Origin: Paenibacillus sp. JQZ6Y-1
GTDB taxonomy: Bacteria > Bacillota > Bacilli > Paenibacillales > Paenibacillaceae
NCBI RefSeq assembly: GCF_040719145.1
Contig: NZ_JBFDUZ010000001.1
Span: 2,852,001-2,916,000 of the forward strand
DNA length: 64,000 nt
Direction: 5' to 3'
Below, piece by piece: positions 1 to 9,771 of the stretch. The position numbers and the translations under genes were made by a program. Below the pieces are notes generated by a model, which saw only the letters and a list, made by a program, of their open reading frames with translations, did not search any database and had not been told where the DNA came from. The stretch's first letter is position 1. Each line of letters starts with the position of its first letter.

Positions 1-257
1 TTGTTTATGTGTACGATTGAAGAGATAGTGTATGGAGCATATCATTTGCAGTCATCTTGTGATCTGCTTTTATTTTACTGCCATTTCCGCGCTTCGGCTA
101 TAAGAAGAACGGGGGATTATAAGAAGGGAAATCACACACAAAATCTGCATATATCCGCTGATTTTCTATAGTCTGTGCTGAATTTGGCAAGTATAGAGAA
201 TCGAATAGGAAGTCCTTCCTGGTGATATGCCTATTCTCCCGAAGTGCTTGCTGGTGT
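1..257. other. Gene-free left edge of the window
   Basis: No open frame with a ribosome binding site or a recognisable product was found here. The stretch lies downstream of the minus-strand acetyltransferase gene and holds a weak inverted repeat (GAATAGG at 203-209 with CCTATTC at 230-236) that could be part of its terminator, but the U-tract is poor. Confidence 0.4.
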
Positions 258-1151
258 CTAGTATGCTTTCGTCCACATATGGTATGGCGTTCCTTCTATA
301 AAGCCTAGTTTCAATGCCAATTTACGTGAAGCGTCATTATCAGCCAAACAATCCCAGCGAGGGTATAGACCACGTCGGATACATTCTTGGATAAAAGCAT
401 GCGCAACAATCTGTGCCAATCCTTTTCCTCGATGATCCTTGTGCGTTTCAATATCGATCTCTGCACAGATGTCATTAGCAATAATCGAAATACAAGCGCA
501 TACTGGCTCTTCTTCATACCAGATGGCATAACCAAAACCATGCTGAAGATAGTTTTCCACACTGCCCCAGTACGTCTTAATATAGTTTTCGTCATATGCA
601 CTACTTTTTTGAATAACAGCAGCATTTATTTTTTCTAAGCTATATCCTACAGGCAATGAAGGCATGGAACGTTGCGTATCTGTTTGTTGATAATAAAAAG
701 GGATTCGTCTAAGAGCGGTAAGCGGAATAGGAGTAACAGCTTCAATACATTCGTCCCAATCCGCGTCTGACGAGAATAACAAAAACTTTTTACCGTTATG
801 CATGTCATATTGCCAGCTTTGCTCGAATTTGCGACGCAGAAATTCTCTATCAGGCTTACCGCTAATATGATGCCATCCTAGAGAAGCTGATACTAATTGT
901 ATAGACAGTTGATGTGAGAACAGCTTTAGTTCAGACTGATTTGTGGAAGACTGTACATAATACGGATTAAAATCAAAGGGAATCTGCTTACAATCTTCAC
1001 TAGAGACAGCTTCTACTGATCCTTCCCATAACTGATACTGTACAGAATAGACAAATGTCGGACAATGCTGTTCCAATCGATAGGAGTAGTCAATGATTTT
1101 ATTTCTAGATGCATCATTTGTATTATGTATAGGGTGCGTCTCTTCTTTCAT
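258..1151 (-). CDS. GNAT family N-acetyltransferase
   Basis: A 297-residue protein with a C-terminal GNAT fold. The acetyl-CoA binding motif is visible around residues 240-247 (HRGKGLAQ), followed by the helix and the closing strands ending in KLGF. The N-terminal 150 residues are not a standard GNAT domain, and the layout resembles the GNAT_acetyltran type (PF12746) of Bacillales; the substrate cannot be told. The start at 1151 is chosen over an in-frame ATG at 1199 because a good AAAGGAAG ribosome binding site precedes it. The gene stands alone and is separated from ypuI by about 420 bases. The fold is secure; the family subtype is from memory of related proteins. Confidence 0.8.
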   Translation of the reverse strand: MKEETHPIHNTNDASRNKIIDYSYRLEQHCPTFVYSVQYQLWEGSVEAVSSEDCKQIPFDFNPYYVQSSTNQSELKLFSHQLSIQLVSASLGWHHISGKPDREFLRRKFEQSWQYDMHNGKKFLLFSSDADWDECIEAVTPIPLTALRRIPFYYQQTDTQRSMPSLPVGYSLEKINAAVIQKSSAYDENYIKTYWGSVENYLQHGFGYAIWYEEEPVCACISIIANDICAEIDIETHKDHRGKGLAQIVAHAFIQECIRRGLYPRWDCLADNDASRKLALKLGFIEGTPYHMWTKAY

Positions 1152-1199
1152 ATATGATTCTTCCTTTCGAAAGCTATTTGTATGGAAATAGCTGATCAT

Positions 1200-1511
1200 A
1201 CTTAATTTTTTGTTTGTTCTTTAGGTGAATGCCTCAAAACAACCCATCTTTAAAATCCATATTTTTAACATCTATATGTTATTAAAAATAACTAATTATG
1301 ATAAATAAAATTACACACCAGTCCCGATCTCTACCATACATACTATCCTTCTCTACGTTAGAAGTTATATTTTCTACTGCTGTGTATAGAAATATAGACT
1401 AGCTAGTATGGCTCACTTTCTTTGGCTTTCACCACTACACACCTTTATGTTTCGTTTATTATATTCTTTCTGCTGTATGTATCCATTTCACTTGTTACAA
1501 AGGATCTCACT
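1200..1511. other. Intergenic stretch with no gene seen
   Basis: AT-rich sequence between the acetyltransferase gene and the ypuI terminator. No ribosome binding site plus open frame, RNA motif or strong repeat was found. Confidence 0.4.
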
Positions 1512-1540
1512 AAAAAGGATGCCCGCGAAGGCATCCTTTG
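1512..1540 (-). terminator. Terminator downstream of ypuI
   Basis: A perfect 10-bp stem (AAAGGATGCC at 1514-1523 pairing with GGCATCCTTT at 1530-1539) and a 6-base loop, followed on the minus strand by TTTTTA. It lies 33 bases after the ypuI-like stop codon. Confidence 0.75.
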
Positions 1541-1572
1541 TGTCCATTTTCATTGTTAGGCAGCGCAGCCCA

Positions 1573-2073
1573 TTACGCGTGGCGTTGGTTCATACGGCGC
1601 TGAGTCAGGTAGTCACTTTCATAGTAAGCTAGGTCATCACGCAGTTCTTCAAACGTTCTGGTGATTTCGAGAATAATATCTTTTACTGGTTTGACCGGAG
1701 TTTGGCGGAAACGGATCGCTTCCTGCCCAGTATACGCGTAACGTCCATCTTCGGAATAGCACTCATTTTTGGGATAAAAAAAGCTGTTTATACATTGATG
1801 ATAGGTGTTATACAGTGCTTTTTCAGCTGTATCGACATCAAAATTGGCACGACGCAGCACAACTCCAAGTTTTTCGTAGGCAACTTCGGAAAATACAAGC
1901 AGGTGGCGCAGATCCGCCAGAAATCCTTTGTAAAATGGAAGGGTATCTTCACCTTGCTCGGATGCCAGCGTCTTCAAGGCATATTCATTTAGAAAATCCT
2001 CAAGTTTCTCAATGGCCGGTTTCAACTTTTCCCTGGTGCTTTCACTCAATTTGTGGACATTTGCAGCTGACAT
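1573..2073 (-). CDS. ypuI: DUF3907 (YpuI-like) family protein
   Basis: A 166-residue soluble, mostly helical protein that resembles YpuI of Bacillus subtilis (DUF3907), a conserved Bacillales protein of unknown function. No membrane segment or catalytic motif is visible. It carries a CY-rich centre (HQCINSFFYPKNECYSEDGRYAYTGQEA) typical of the family. The start at 2073 has a GGGGGAG ribosome binding site. It is monocistronic, with its own sigma-A-type promoter upstream and a terminator directly downstream. The family call is from sequence resemblance; the function is not known. Confidence 0.72.
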   Translation of the reverse strand: MSAANVHKLSESTREKLKPAIEKLEDFLNEYALKTLASEQGEDTLPFYKGFLADLRHLLVFSEVAYEKLGVVLRRANFDVDTAEKALYNTYHQCINSFFYPKNECYSEDGRYAYTGQEAIRFRQTPVKPVKDIILEITRTFEELRDDLAYYESDYLTQRRMNQRHA

Positions 2074-2115
2074 ATCTGTAGCTCCCCCTTAATTGGTTCC
2101 TTCAAACCGGGTTGT

Positions 2116-2144
2116 ATCATACGGAATAGAACCCTGATTTACAA
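2116..2144 (-). promoter_or_regulatory. Sigma-A-type promoter of ypuI
   Basis: On the minus strand TTGTAA (2139-2144) and TATGAT (2116-2121) are separated by exactly 17 bases, about 45 bases before the start codon. Confidence 0.6.
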
Positions 2145-2563
2145 TCCATCCTATCATATCCTGCATGCAAAATCATATATTCATTGTTTAACCAGACCTT
2201 ACATGGATGAAAACCAGTCTCATCAACTTATCAGTCGATGAATGGTTTAATATCATATAGATTACTTTGATTTCTATGAACAATCAAGATGTATGACAGG
2301 TTTGATTAAAAACTTTAATCACTCTGTCTCCTTCTGCCAACAAATCAATATCAGTCGATAGGTTTTCGCAAAAAAGCGGCGCCCTTTCCGTGTAATCGGA
2401 AAATGCACCACTCATTCAATGATAATTATAAAGTTAGCCGGTTCCTCATGGATTCATCAATCATTTATCCTACTAGTAAGCAACAAGCAAACATACTTGA
2501 ACGCAAACTTATATTCTTTTGAGGCACCGGCTGTATCTGTATAGACTCTATACAAATAGCGTG
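2145..2563. other. Intergenic stretch between ypuI and rnpB
   Basis: About 420 bases without a supported gene. An 11-base direct repeat (TATCAGTCGAT) occurs near 2229 and 2349, and a 6-bp hairpin (TTTCCG at 2385-2390, CGGAAA at 2397-2402) is present. Nothing else was recognised. Confidence 0.4.
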
Positions 2564-2994
2564 GCGTTAGTGGGGAAAGCTTCTCATAAGCCGGGTTCTG
2601 TACCAGTTGTGGTTCAATCGGGAACTACCCTCCCACTTTTGGTGACAATCATCTATCTAGGCCAAGCATTGCTGATTGGCTCCAGCGACCAACCTCGATA
2701 CACCTCGGGCGAAGGCTGCTTTTCCGTGAAGAAAAGCTGTATCTCTTTAGGTCTTGCTCCAGATGGGGTTTACCAGGAACGAAGTCACCAGCGTTCCTCG
2801 GGGTCTCTTACACCTCGGTTCCATCCTTGCCTGTGATGAAATATAATTCCATCCATCGGCGGTCCATTTCTGTGGCACTATCCTTCAGTTTGCACTGACT
2901 GGACGTTATCCAGCACCCTGCCCTGCGGAGCCCGGACTTTCCTCCCGTGGTCTCTCAACCACCGGCGATTGTCTGTTAAACTTTCCGTAAACGC
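2564..2994 (-). ncRNA. rnpB: RNase P RNA, class A-like
   Basis: The catalytic RNA of RNase P, which removes 5' leaders from precursor tRNAs. The minus strand carries the universal core: GAGGAAAGTCCGGGCTCC near the 5' side, GGTAAACCCC in the middle, AGATAGATGATTG near 2650, and the P4 partner ACAGAACCCGGCTTAT at the 3' side. Helix P1 can be drawn between GCGTT/GGAAAG at about 2981-2994 and CTTTCC/AACGC at about 2564-2582. The segment GGAGCC-AATCAGCAATGC-TTGGCCTAGAT follows the Escherichia (class A) layout, unlike the class B RNA of Bacillus subtilis. Ends are estimated from helix P1 and the promoter. Confidence 0.93.
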
Positions 2995-3004
2995 AACACT
3001 CTAG

Positions 3005-3033
3005 ATTATATAATTTTCTGACGACAGTGACAA
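3005..3033 (-). promoter_or_regulatory. Sigma-A promoter of rnpB
   Basis: TTGTCA (3028-3033) and a consensus TATAAT (3005-3010) with a 17-base spacer on the minus strand. A start about seven bases downstream agrees with the 5' end inferred from helix P1 of the RNase P RNA. Confidence 0.85.
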
Positions 3034-3084
3034 GAGGCAATTTCATTTTTTTCATTCCTCTGCGCCATCGTCTGGATCATACAA

Positions 3085-4200
3085 TCAAATAAAACGGAAT
3101 ACTTCCGTATCGATCGTCGATGCATATACAGGTGTTGTATACTTATCTGCCTGTAACTTCTCAGTCAGCACTTTAGCTACACCCGGTTTCATGATCTTCT
3201 CCGTGTTATGCCCCGGATCAATGATAGCGATGCCTGCCAGTAACGCATCATGGGCAGTATGGTAATCAATATCGCCAGTAACGATGACGTCCGCTCCCTT
3301 GAACAGTGCTGCATTCACATATCGGCTGCCTGAACCGCCTAGTACAGCGGCTTTTTTGACACTGCGCTGCAAATCGCCTACGACCCGCACGGTTTGAACA
3401 TCCAATCCGGCTTTGACAGTATCTACAAATTGAGCCAGACTGACCGGCTCATCTAGCTTACCGACGCGTCCCAACCCGAATGCTTTACCCGGTAATGCAA
3501 GTGGATACAGATCGTATGCCACTTCTTCATAAGGGTGTGACTTGATCAGCGCCTGTACAGCCTTGTTGCGCAGACTGGATGGAATAATCGTCTCGAAACG
3601 AACTTCTGCTGCGTGTTCTATGCTACCCTGCTGTCCCACATACGGGTTTGTGCCTTCCTCTGGCTGGAACGTGCCTGTTCCTTCCGTCTGGAAGCTACAG
3701 TGGCTGTAATTGCCAATATGCCCTGCTCCGGCCGCCCAGACAGCATTGCGCACGCTATCCAGATGCGACGAAGGTACAAAGCTAACAAGCTTCAGATAAT
3801 CGTCGGATGAAGTTTGCTCAATTGGCACAGTGTTGCGCAATCCAAGCGCGTCTGCCATCCAGTCGTTCACGCCACCTTCGGCAATATCCAGATTGGTATG
3901 GCTAATATACACAGCGATGTCGTGCTTAATCAGCTTCTCATACAATCGTCCCATCGGTGTGCTCGTTTGCAAACTTTTCAGCGGACGGAAAATGATCGCA
4001 TGATGCGCTACGATCAGATTGGCATTGAGCGCAATCGCTTCGTCAATCACATCCTCCGTTACATCAAGCGCAACCAGAACACCAGTGATGTCCTTTTGCA
4101 AGGTACCGAGCTGTAAGCCGATACGATCGTCGGGTACAGCGATAGATTTGGGGGCAAATTGCTCCATATATTGAATTACTGTTTGTCCTTTTGCAAGCAT
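3085..4200 (-). CDS. Nif3-like dinuclear metal center hexameric protein
   Basis: A 371-residue member of the Nif3/YqfO family (DUF34/NIF3), which binds two metal ions at a conserved site and forms hexamers; the cellular role is not settled. Visible family motifs are IVAHHAIIF with the metal-binding His pair in the first third, and the C-terminal DPGHNTE motif that completes the site. The insert between the halves matches the longer PII-like-inserted form of Bacillus (about 370 residues). The start at 4200 has an AAGGAGG ribosome binding site; a longer in-frame reading to 4326 runs inside trmK and is rejected. It overlaps trmK by 25 bases, so the two are co-transcribed, as in Bacillus (yqfN-yqfO). 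Confidence 0.9.
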   Translation of the reverse strand: MLAKGQTVIQYMEQFAPKSIAVPDDRIGLQLGTLQKDITGVLVALDVTEDVIDEAIALNANLIVAHHAIIFRPLKSLQTSTPMGRLYEKLIKHDIAVYISHTNLDIAEGGVNDWMADALGLRNTVPIEQTSSDDYLKLVSFVPSSHLDSVRNAVWAAGAGHIGNYSHCSFQTEGTGTFQPEEGTNPYVGQQGSIEHAAEVRFETIIPSSLRNKAVQALIKSHPYEEVAYDLYPLALPGKAFGLGRVGKLDEPVSLAQFVDTVKAGLDVQTVRVVGDLQRSVKKAAVLGGSGSRYVNAALFKGADVIVTGDIDYHTAHDALLAGIAIIDPGHNTEKIMKPGVAKVLTEKLQADKYTTPVYASTIDTEVFRFI

Positions 4201-4946
4201 GTTACGACCTCCTTCACCAGCTTGATCTGCTGCTGCAATGCTGCTACTTTCAACCGTGCTTCGTCTGTTTCGGACAATCCAACTGATGCAGCTACCTTTT
4301 CCAGCTTGCCGATTTCCTGCTGCCATTTATCAATAAAGACCGGCTCTGGATGATTCAGCAAATACGGTCCGAATTGCAGCAAATGATCAACAGATAAGGA
4401 AATATCCTCTCCCTGAGACACGGTGAGCGTACGATCACGGTATAGCTCACGATTACGCTCTGCTGCATCCTCTAGTCGATCCGCAGTCAGAATTTCATAT
4501 GTACGTCCGTCCTCTTCCAAAATCTGCTCGGACGACAAGAACCAATCGTGCTCCAGCAACCAACGACGTACAAACTCTTCCCCTACATTTGGCTGCAAAA
4601 CTAGACGCGAAACACCCGCCAGCTTGGATATACCTTCCGACAAAATGGTAACAATCAGCGCACCACCCATACCGGCAATCGTAATGACATCGACTTCCCC
4701 CGGTTCCAATACAGCCAGCCCGTTACCTAAACGCGGCTGAATCACTTGACCCAGCCCTGCTTCATTCACTTGACGCTGAGCGGCATCCAGTGGTCCCTGA
4801 TTCACTTCACCTGCAATTGCTTGTGTTACCCAACCCTGACGCACGGCAAAAACCGGCAAAAGGGCATGGTCGGACCCGATGTCCGCCAGACGGCTTCCCG
4901 CCGGAATTTGCTCTGCTATTTTGGTCAATCTTGTTGATAATTTCAC
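4176..4946 (-). CDS. trmK: tRNA (adenine(22)-N(1))-methyltransferase
   Basis: A 256-residue class I SAM-dependent methyltransferase that makes m1A22 in bacterial tRNAs. The SAM motif is RLADIGSDHALLPV in the N-terminal part, followed by ITIAGMGG and the LQPNVGEEFVRRWL segment typical of TrmK; a helical C-terminal domain follows. The GTG start at 4946 is chosen because family members begin MKLSTRL; it overlaps the stop codon of the upstream membrane protein (GTGA). A longer frame to 5021 would run into that gene. It is translationally linked to the upstream membrane protein gene and the downstream nif3-like gene. Confidence 0.9.
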   Translation of the reverse strand: MKLSTRLTKIAEQIPAGSRLADIGSDHALLPVFAVRQGWVTQAIAGEVNQGPLDAAQRQVNEAGLGQVIQPRLGNGLAVLEPGEVDVITIAGMGGALIVTILSEGISKLAGVSRLVLQPNVGEEFVRRWLLEHDWFLSSEQILEEDGRTYEILTADRLEDAAERNRELYRDRTLTVSQGEDISLSVDHLLQFGPYLLNHPEPVFIDKWQQEIGKLEKVAASVGLSETDEARLKVAALQQQIKLVKEVVTCLQKDKQ

Positions 4947-5767
4947 GCTGTCACCCACACAATCCATTTTTTTCGTAAAACAAATAATACTATACATGCC
5001 AGTGCAATTTTTGTAATGCACAGCACAGAAAAAATCTCCGGCATATGTCCGCGCAGTACCACTTCATCAATCTCCGGCATAAACCAGATGGCAACGCCAG
5101 ATGTGAAATAAACTGCTGCCAGCTTACGCCCCCGATGATGCACCAGCCAACAAAACCAGACGAACAGCATGCTCAGAGGCAACCACAGCGCCTGTAGCAT
5201 GATCCACGATGCATCCGGCTTCACTTGTGCAAAGAAGCTGCCATACAGCATTACAAATGCCCCGAATCCGATATATAACAAAACCGGGCTGGAAATCACA
5301 TACCCTATTATACACCAGATCACTCCACAACCGATAACAAGCAGCGGCGTCCAAAATGCCATATCCAAATGATGCTCACGTATAATGAGCAACCCTAGAC
5401 CGAGCATTAACACACTACCGAGCGCCAGCAATACCGATGCCACTGGTCCATTGCTTTTGCGCATCCGAATACCAACAATATAGCAGGCGGCTGTAAAGAC
5501 CGGCACGCATAGCACCTGCATTAAGAATGGGAATGTCGAGAAGTACAGTACCATTAAACAAATAAAACAAAGCATCAGAAAAATAAACATCCATGTGCGC
5601 AGATTGCCTTGCTTGAGCGAACTCATGGATAACAGCTTTTTATCGCTACGCTCCTGATCTACATCATACAGATTGGACAGAAAATCGCAATAATGCTCTG
5701 GCAGCAGTCGATTTTCCCGCCAGTATTCAATTTCGTCCAAAATAACGCCCCGTCGTTCCTGATTCAC
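4943..5767 (-). CDS. Multi-pass membrane protein of unknown function
   Basis: About 274 residues with a short cytoplasmic N-terminal part (an ILDEIEYWRENRLLPEHYCDFL helix) and then eight or so hydrophobic segments. The layout recalls DUF2157-type membrane proteins and proteins that sit next to rpoD/trmK in Paenibacillus, but no function can be given. The GTG start at 5767 is preferred: it has GGGGGA six to eight bases upstream and gives an N-terminus VNQERRGVIL like relatives. An ATG at 5821 gives an 18-residue extension with a weak ribosome binding site. The stop codon overlaps the trmK start, so the two are translationally coupled. Confidence 0.7.
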   Translation of the reverse strand: MNQERRGVILDEIEYWRENRLLPEHYCDFLSNLYDVDQERSDKKLLSMSSLKQGNLRTWMFIFLMLCFICLMVLYFSTFPFLMQVLCVPVFTAACYIVGIRMRKSNGPVASVLLALGSVLMLGLGLLIIREHHLDMAFWTPLLVIGCGVIWCIIGYVISSPVLLYIGFGAFVMLYGSFFAQVKPDASWIMLQALWLPLSMLFVWFCWLVHHRGRKLAAVYFTSGVAIWFMPEIDEVVLRGHMPEIFSVLCITKIALACIVLFVLRKKWIVWVTA

Positions 5768-6012
5768 ACTGGTCCCCCGCTTCCATGTATCATTCCGGCA
5801 GACAGCGCCAAGGTTCGCCATATCTTACACCGGATTGTAACCCATATACTTATATATCGCTGAAAGGAGCAGAAAAGTAAAGGCTTTCCAGTAAGTTGCT
5901 TTCTTGTTGAATGGTTGCATGGAAGACAATCTTGTTTCTGCAAAGCATCATCTTATCATCTATGGAATGGTAGATAAACGATGAACAACGCAATACCTAC
6001 ACAATATGATAA

Positions 6013-6046
6013 ACAAAAAAGCCTACTGGCATGCAGCAGGCTTTTC
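6013..6046 (-). terminator. Terminator downstream of rpoD
   Basis: On the minus strand AAAAGCCTGCTG and CAGTAGGCTTTT form a stem around GCATGC, with one mismatch, followed by a run of T. It closes the yqxD-dnaG-rpoD unit. The stretch 5822-6012 next to it holds nothing that I recognise. Confidence 0.75.
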
Positions 6047-6054
6047 CTGTAACA

Positions 6055-6098
6055 CTGCCCAACGAAAATCGTCAGAAATTCCGCTTTTCGTTGGGCAG
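6055..6098. repeat. Perfect 14-bp inverted repeat after rpoD
   Basis: CTGCCCAACGAAAA (6055-6068) is exactly repeated in reverse complement at 6085-6098 with a 16-base loop. It lies 23 bases after the rpoD stop and just before the U-tract terminator, so the transcript end carries two hairpins in tandem. It lacks its own U-tract. Confidence 0.7.
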
Positions 6099-6120
6099 AT
6101 CATTTCAATTACTACAAATC

Positions 6121-7248
6121 CTATTCCAAGAAATCTTTCAAACGTTTGCTGCGGCTTGGATGGCGCAGTTTACGCAGGGCTTTGGCTTCAATCTGACGAA
6201 TACGCTCGCGCGTTACGCCGAACACTTTGCCGACTTCTTCCAGCGTACGTGTACGACCGTCATCCAGTCCAAAACGCAGACGCAGTACGTTTTCTTCACG
6301 CTCAGTCAGCGTATCCAGCACATCCTCCAGTTGCTCTTTGAGCAGCTCGTAAGCAGCAGCATCGGCTGGAGCCAGTGCGTCCTGATCCTCGATAAAGTCG
6401 CCCAGATGGGAATCGTCTTCTTCACCGATTGGTGTTTCCAGCGATACCGGCTCTTGTGCAATCTTCATGATTTCGCGTACTTTCTCCACGCTCAGTTCCA
6501 TCTCAGCAGCGATTTCCTCAGGGGAAGGTTCGCGACCCAGCTCTTGCAGCAATTGACGGGATACACGGATCAGTTTGTTAATCGTTTCTACCATATGCAC
6601 GGGAATACGGATCGTTCTTGCTTGGTCAGCAATCGCGCGTGTGATCGCCTGACGAATCCACCATGTTGCATACGTACTGAATTTGTATCCTTTGGTGTGG
6701 TCAAACTTCTCAACCGCTTTGATCAGACCCATGTTACCTTCCTGAATCAAATCCAGGAACAGCATACCGCGTCCCACATAGCGCTTGGCGATACTAACAA
6801 CGAGACGCAAGTTCGCTTCCGCCAGACGGCGTTTCGCTTCCTCGTCCCCTTGCTCAATACGTTTTGCCAGTTCTACCTCACTGTCAGCAGACAGCAGGGG
6901 AACACGACCGATTTCTTTCAGGTACATACGTACCGGGTCATTGATTTTGATACCCGGTGGCAGTGCCAGATCATCGTCAAAGCTAAAATCGTTATCGCCG
7001 TTTTCACGATCATTTTCGGAATCGGAAGATACTTCTTCGTCACCTTCATTGATCACTTCGACGCCATTATCGCCTAGCTGCTCGTAAAACTCGTCGATTT
7101 GCTCGGCGTCTTGGTCAAAGACAGCCAGTCTTTCTGTAATATCTTTGTAGTTCAAAGAGCCACGCTTTTTACCTACCTCCATAAGCTGCTCTTTTACCTG
7201 TTCAAGCGTTAATTCGGTTTCCAATTCAGTATGCTGATCGTTCGCCAT
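6121..7248 (-). CDS. rpoD: RNA polymerase primary sigma factor SigA (RpoD)
   Basis: The housekeeping sigma-70 factor, 375 residues, close to the 371 of Bacillus subtilis SigA. Region 1.1 (residues 1-80) is followed by an acidic linker (71-93), region 1.2 ([11 protein letters not shown], 104-114), region 2 with the -10 recognition helix ([18 protein letters not shown], about 189-206), region 3, and region 4 with the -35 helix-turn-helix ([17 protein letters not shown]). The short region-1 linker is typical of Gram-positive sigma A. It follows dnaG by 41 bases in the macromolecular synthesis cluster and is followed by a terminator. Confidence 0.98.
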   Translation of the reverse strand: MANDQHTELETELTLEQVKEQLMEVGKKRGSLNYKDITERLAVFDQDAEQIDEFYEQLGDNGVEVINEGDEEVSSDSENDRENGDNDFSFDDDLALPPGIKINDPVRMYLKEIGRVPLLSADSEVELAKRIEQGDEEAKRRLAEANLRLVVSIAKRYVGRGMLFLDLIQEGNMGLIKAVEKFDHTKGYKFSTYATWWIRQAITRAIADQARTIRIPVHMVETINKLIRVSRQLLQELGREPSPEEIAAEMELSVEKVREIMKIAQEPVSLETPIGEEDDSHLGDFIEDQDALAPADAAAYELLKEQLEDVLDTLTEREENVLRLRFGLDDGRTRTLEEVGKVFGVTRERIRQIEAKALRKLRHPSRSKRLKDFLE

Positions 7249-7289
7249 CTTTCGACTCCCTCCTCCCTGAAAACAACCGTGCGAAGCGG

Positions 7290-9149
7290 TTACTGTCTTT
7301 CCAGGGCGATAATCTCACTTGCAATTTGAGCGGCTTGCAGGAAATCACCGGATTTCTCTGCACGCAACATCTCTTCTCTTTTCTGCTGGATCTGCTTTTG
7401 CTTTGGAAACTTTTTGATCTCGCGAATATAGTCATCCATTCCGCGCAGACTTTCATCCAGCGGCGCATCCATCATGGAAATGGATGTTGCCGTCTTCTCC
7501 AGTCGGTCATCTTGCAGCGATGCAATAAACCGGCTAATATCGGGCGGCTTGCCCTGCGCATAATACGAATAAATATACGCAGCCAGCGCGGCATGTTCCG
7601 GAATGTTGAAGGCATCTCCCAGCTGCTCGCTGACAGTGTGTGCCGCCTCGCCATCCTGTAGCATAATCGACAACAGTCGGCGTTCGGCTACATGATAAGC
7701 AGGCAATAAGGTCGGTGCAGTTGCCTGTCTGCGTGATCCGCCGCCGCGTGACGGCTGCTTACCCTGTTGGGCACCATTGCCGTTATTGTTGCGACTGGTG
7801 TTCTGCTGTCCCTGTGCCTGCCTGCGATTCAGTGTCTGACGCGCCAGATTGCAGTCCTGCTTGAGGCTTTCGAGCGATACGCCGACTTCTCCAGAAAGCT
7901 CCTTCAGGTACACTTCCCGCTCAGTTGGCGAACCCAGATGAGCGATTACTTGAATCGCTTCCTGAGCATAAGATGCCCTGCCGTCCTCTTCAAGCAGGTT
8001 ATAGTTTTTCTTCACATTCAGTAGTCTGAATTTGGTGGTGGAGACGGCTCCGTGAATGATCTGGTCGACAAAGCGCTCGCGGCTGTACTGGCGAATATAT
8101 TCATCCGGGTCCAGTCCGTTTTGCAGCATTGCCACCTTCACATGCAATCCTGCGCCTTCCAGAATCGGGATACTTTTGAGCGCCGCATTCTGACCGGCAT
8201 TATCGCCGTCATAGCAGACGACAACCTCATCGGTAAGCGTTCGGATGAGAGCAGCGTGATTTTCGGTCAACGCCGTGCCCATTGTCGCTACAGTATGTTG
8301 TACCCCCGCATCCCATGCAGCAATCACATCGCCAAAGCCTTCCATCAATACGACCTGCCCCTGCTTACGGATTGCTCCTTTGGCAAGGTTGAGATTGTAC
8401 AGCGTACGACTTTTGTTGAACAGCCGACTTTCCGGCGAATTCAAGTATTTGGGCTGTCCGTCTCCGAGGATGCGACCCGCAAAAGCGATCACTCTACCGC
8501 TGCGGTTCATAATTGGGAACATCACTCTGCCACGGAATCGATCCACATACCCTGAACCATTTTGCCGTGGAGACAGCAGACCGCCCTTCTCCATTTCCTT
8601 CAAATCAAATGAACGCTTTTCAAAAAATTGCACCAGCGTATCCCAGCGATCCGGCGCATAGCCAATCTGAAATTGATCGATTAGCTTATCGTCGATTCCG
8701 CGGGCGCGCAGGTACTCCAAGGCAGCCTTGCCGTGCTCTGTATTTTTCAACAGATAGTGAAACAACTTGGCAGCCCATTCATGAGCCTGAAGCAGACGTT
8801 CCAGTTCCTTATTTTGCGGCGTCACCGCGGCTCCCTTGTTATCCTGAAAAGGAACGTGCGATTCTTCCGCCATCAATCTGACCGCTTCCGGAAAGGACAG
8901 GCCGTCAATTTCCATTCTGAACTTGATGGCATTGCCTCCTGCGCCGCATCCGTAACAGTAAAAAATCTGGCGTTCCGGTGTGACCGTAAACGAAGGAGTC
9001 TTTTCCGAATGAAACGGGCATAGGCCCTTCATGTACTTTCCTTGCTTGGTCAGATGAACATACTTGCCTACCGTATCAACAATGTCATTGTGCTGAAGTA
9101 CTGCTTCAATGACTTCATCGGGAATACCACCGCTATGTTCGGTGTTCAT
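7290..9149 (-). CDS. dnaG: DNA primase
   Basis: A 619-residue primase that lays down RNA primers for replication. The CHC2 zinc site is at C44, H47, C65, C68 ([11 protein letters not shown] and YCYGCGAGG). The TOPRIM core follows with GFGD and the acidic DGDNAGQ motif, and a C-terminal DnaB-interacting region closes it. A linker around residues 430-470 is rich in Gln, Asn and Gly and is probably disordered. The start at 9149 has AAGGTGG five bases upstream; an ATG five codons earlier has a poorly placed site. It lies between yqxD and rpoD in the classic primase-sigma cluster. Confidence 0.96.
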   Translation of the reverse strand: MNTEHSGGIPDEVIEAVLQHNDIVDTVGKYVHLTKQGKYMKGLCPFHSEKTPSFTVTPERQIFYCYGCGAGGNAIKFRMEIDGLSFPEAVRLMAEESHVPFQDNKGAAVTPQNKELERLLQAHEWAAKLFHYLLKNTEHGKAALEYLRARGIDDKLIDQFQIGYAPDRWDTLVQFFEKRSFDLKEMEKGGLLSPRQNGSGYVDRFRGRVMFPIMNRSGRVIAFAGRILGDGQPKYLNSPESRLFNKSRTLYNLNLAKGAIRKQGQVVLMEGFGDVIAAWDAGVQHTVATMGTALTENHAALIRTLTDEVVVCYDGDNAGQNAALKSIPILEGAGLHVKVAMLQNGLDPDEYIRQYSRERFVDQIIHGAVSTTKFRLLNVKKNYNLLEEDGRASYAQEAIQVIAHLGSPTEREVYLKELSGEVGVSLESLKQDCNLARQTLNRRQAQGQQNTSRNNNGNGAQQGKQPSRGGGSRRQATAPTLLPAYHVAERRLLSIMLQDGEAAHTVSEQLGDAFNIPEHAALAAYIYSYYAQGKPPDISRFIASLQDDRLEKTATSISMMDAPLDESLRGMDDYIREIKKFPKQKQIQQKREEMLRAEKSGDFLQAAQIASEIIALERQ

Positions 9150-9191
9150 CGTTACCACCTTCATCTCTTTTCACACGATAAATAATATTCG

Positions 9192-9674
9192 CTAGTCAGA
9201 ACGAAATTCCTGCAAATTTGTCAAAAGTTTTACCAGCTGATGCTGAAAATTTTTGCGATCTTCATCGGTCAGCGGTCGTGGGCCTTTGCCATATTTGCCC
9301 TGACGGCGTGCTTTCGCCTGTTCGTGACGTCTGGCGAGCAAGAAATCAATATTGTCGGCATGAAATTCCATCCCGCGAAAGGACAGAATACGACAGCGCT
9401 TAGCTAAACCGATCGTTGCCAATCCATAATCCTGTGTAATGACAATATCACCGGGACGTACATGGTTGACGATATATAGATCGGCGCTCTGGTCACTGCG
9501 ATCCACCTGCACGACCTGAACGCCCTCCTCCGCCTGAATACGATGGTCAAATGACGAGACAATCAGCACGGGAATATGAAACTGGCGCGCCGTTTCAGCG
9601 ATCTCTGACTTGACGGGACAAGCATCGCCGTCGACAACAATCGTCGGTCCGGGTTGCGTGGATTCCGATTGCAA
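9192..9674 (-). CDS. yqxD: YaiI/YqxD (DUF188) family protein
   Basis: A 160-residue PIN-like NYN-type protein of the YaiI/UPF0178 family, of unknown function. Family motifs are VVDGDACPVKSEI near the N-terminus, the central DRSDQSADLYIV, and ITQDYGLATIGL, whose acidic residues line the putative nuclease site. The TTG at 9674 is taken as start because AAAGGAGA sits seven bases upstream; ATG codons at 9692 and 9701 have no good site and would put this strong site inside the gene. It heads the dnaG-rpoD cluster, as in Bacillus. The start choice is less certain than the gene. Confidence 0.88.
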   Translation of the reverse strand: MQSESTQPGPTIVVDGDACPVKSEIAETARQFHIPVLIVSSFDHRIQAEEGVQVVQVDRSDQSADLYIVNHVRPGDIVITQDYGLATIGLAKRCRILSFRGMEFHADNIDFLLARRHEQAKARRQGKYGKGPRPLTDEDRKNFQHQLVKLLTNLQEFRSD

Positions 9675-9771
9675 ATGTGCTCTCCTTTCCATGCTGCACA
9701 TGATCCGAGCTGGAAATGAAGCTTCCAGCTAACATGCGGCGTCACGGAGCATACGTTCGTTCAGGAAGCGG

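Noticed and set aside
2519-2836. A 105-codon plus-strand frame over the RNase P RNA
   Set aside because: It lies inside the rnpB gene on the opposite strand, a common source of false protein calls.
6031-7077. A 348-codon plus-strand frame opposite rpoD
   Set aside because: It mirrors the rpoD codon pattern, has no ribosome binding site, and starts inside the rpoD terminator.
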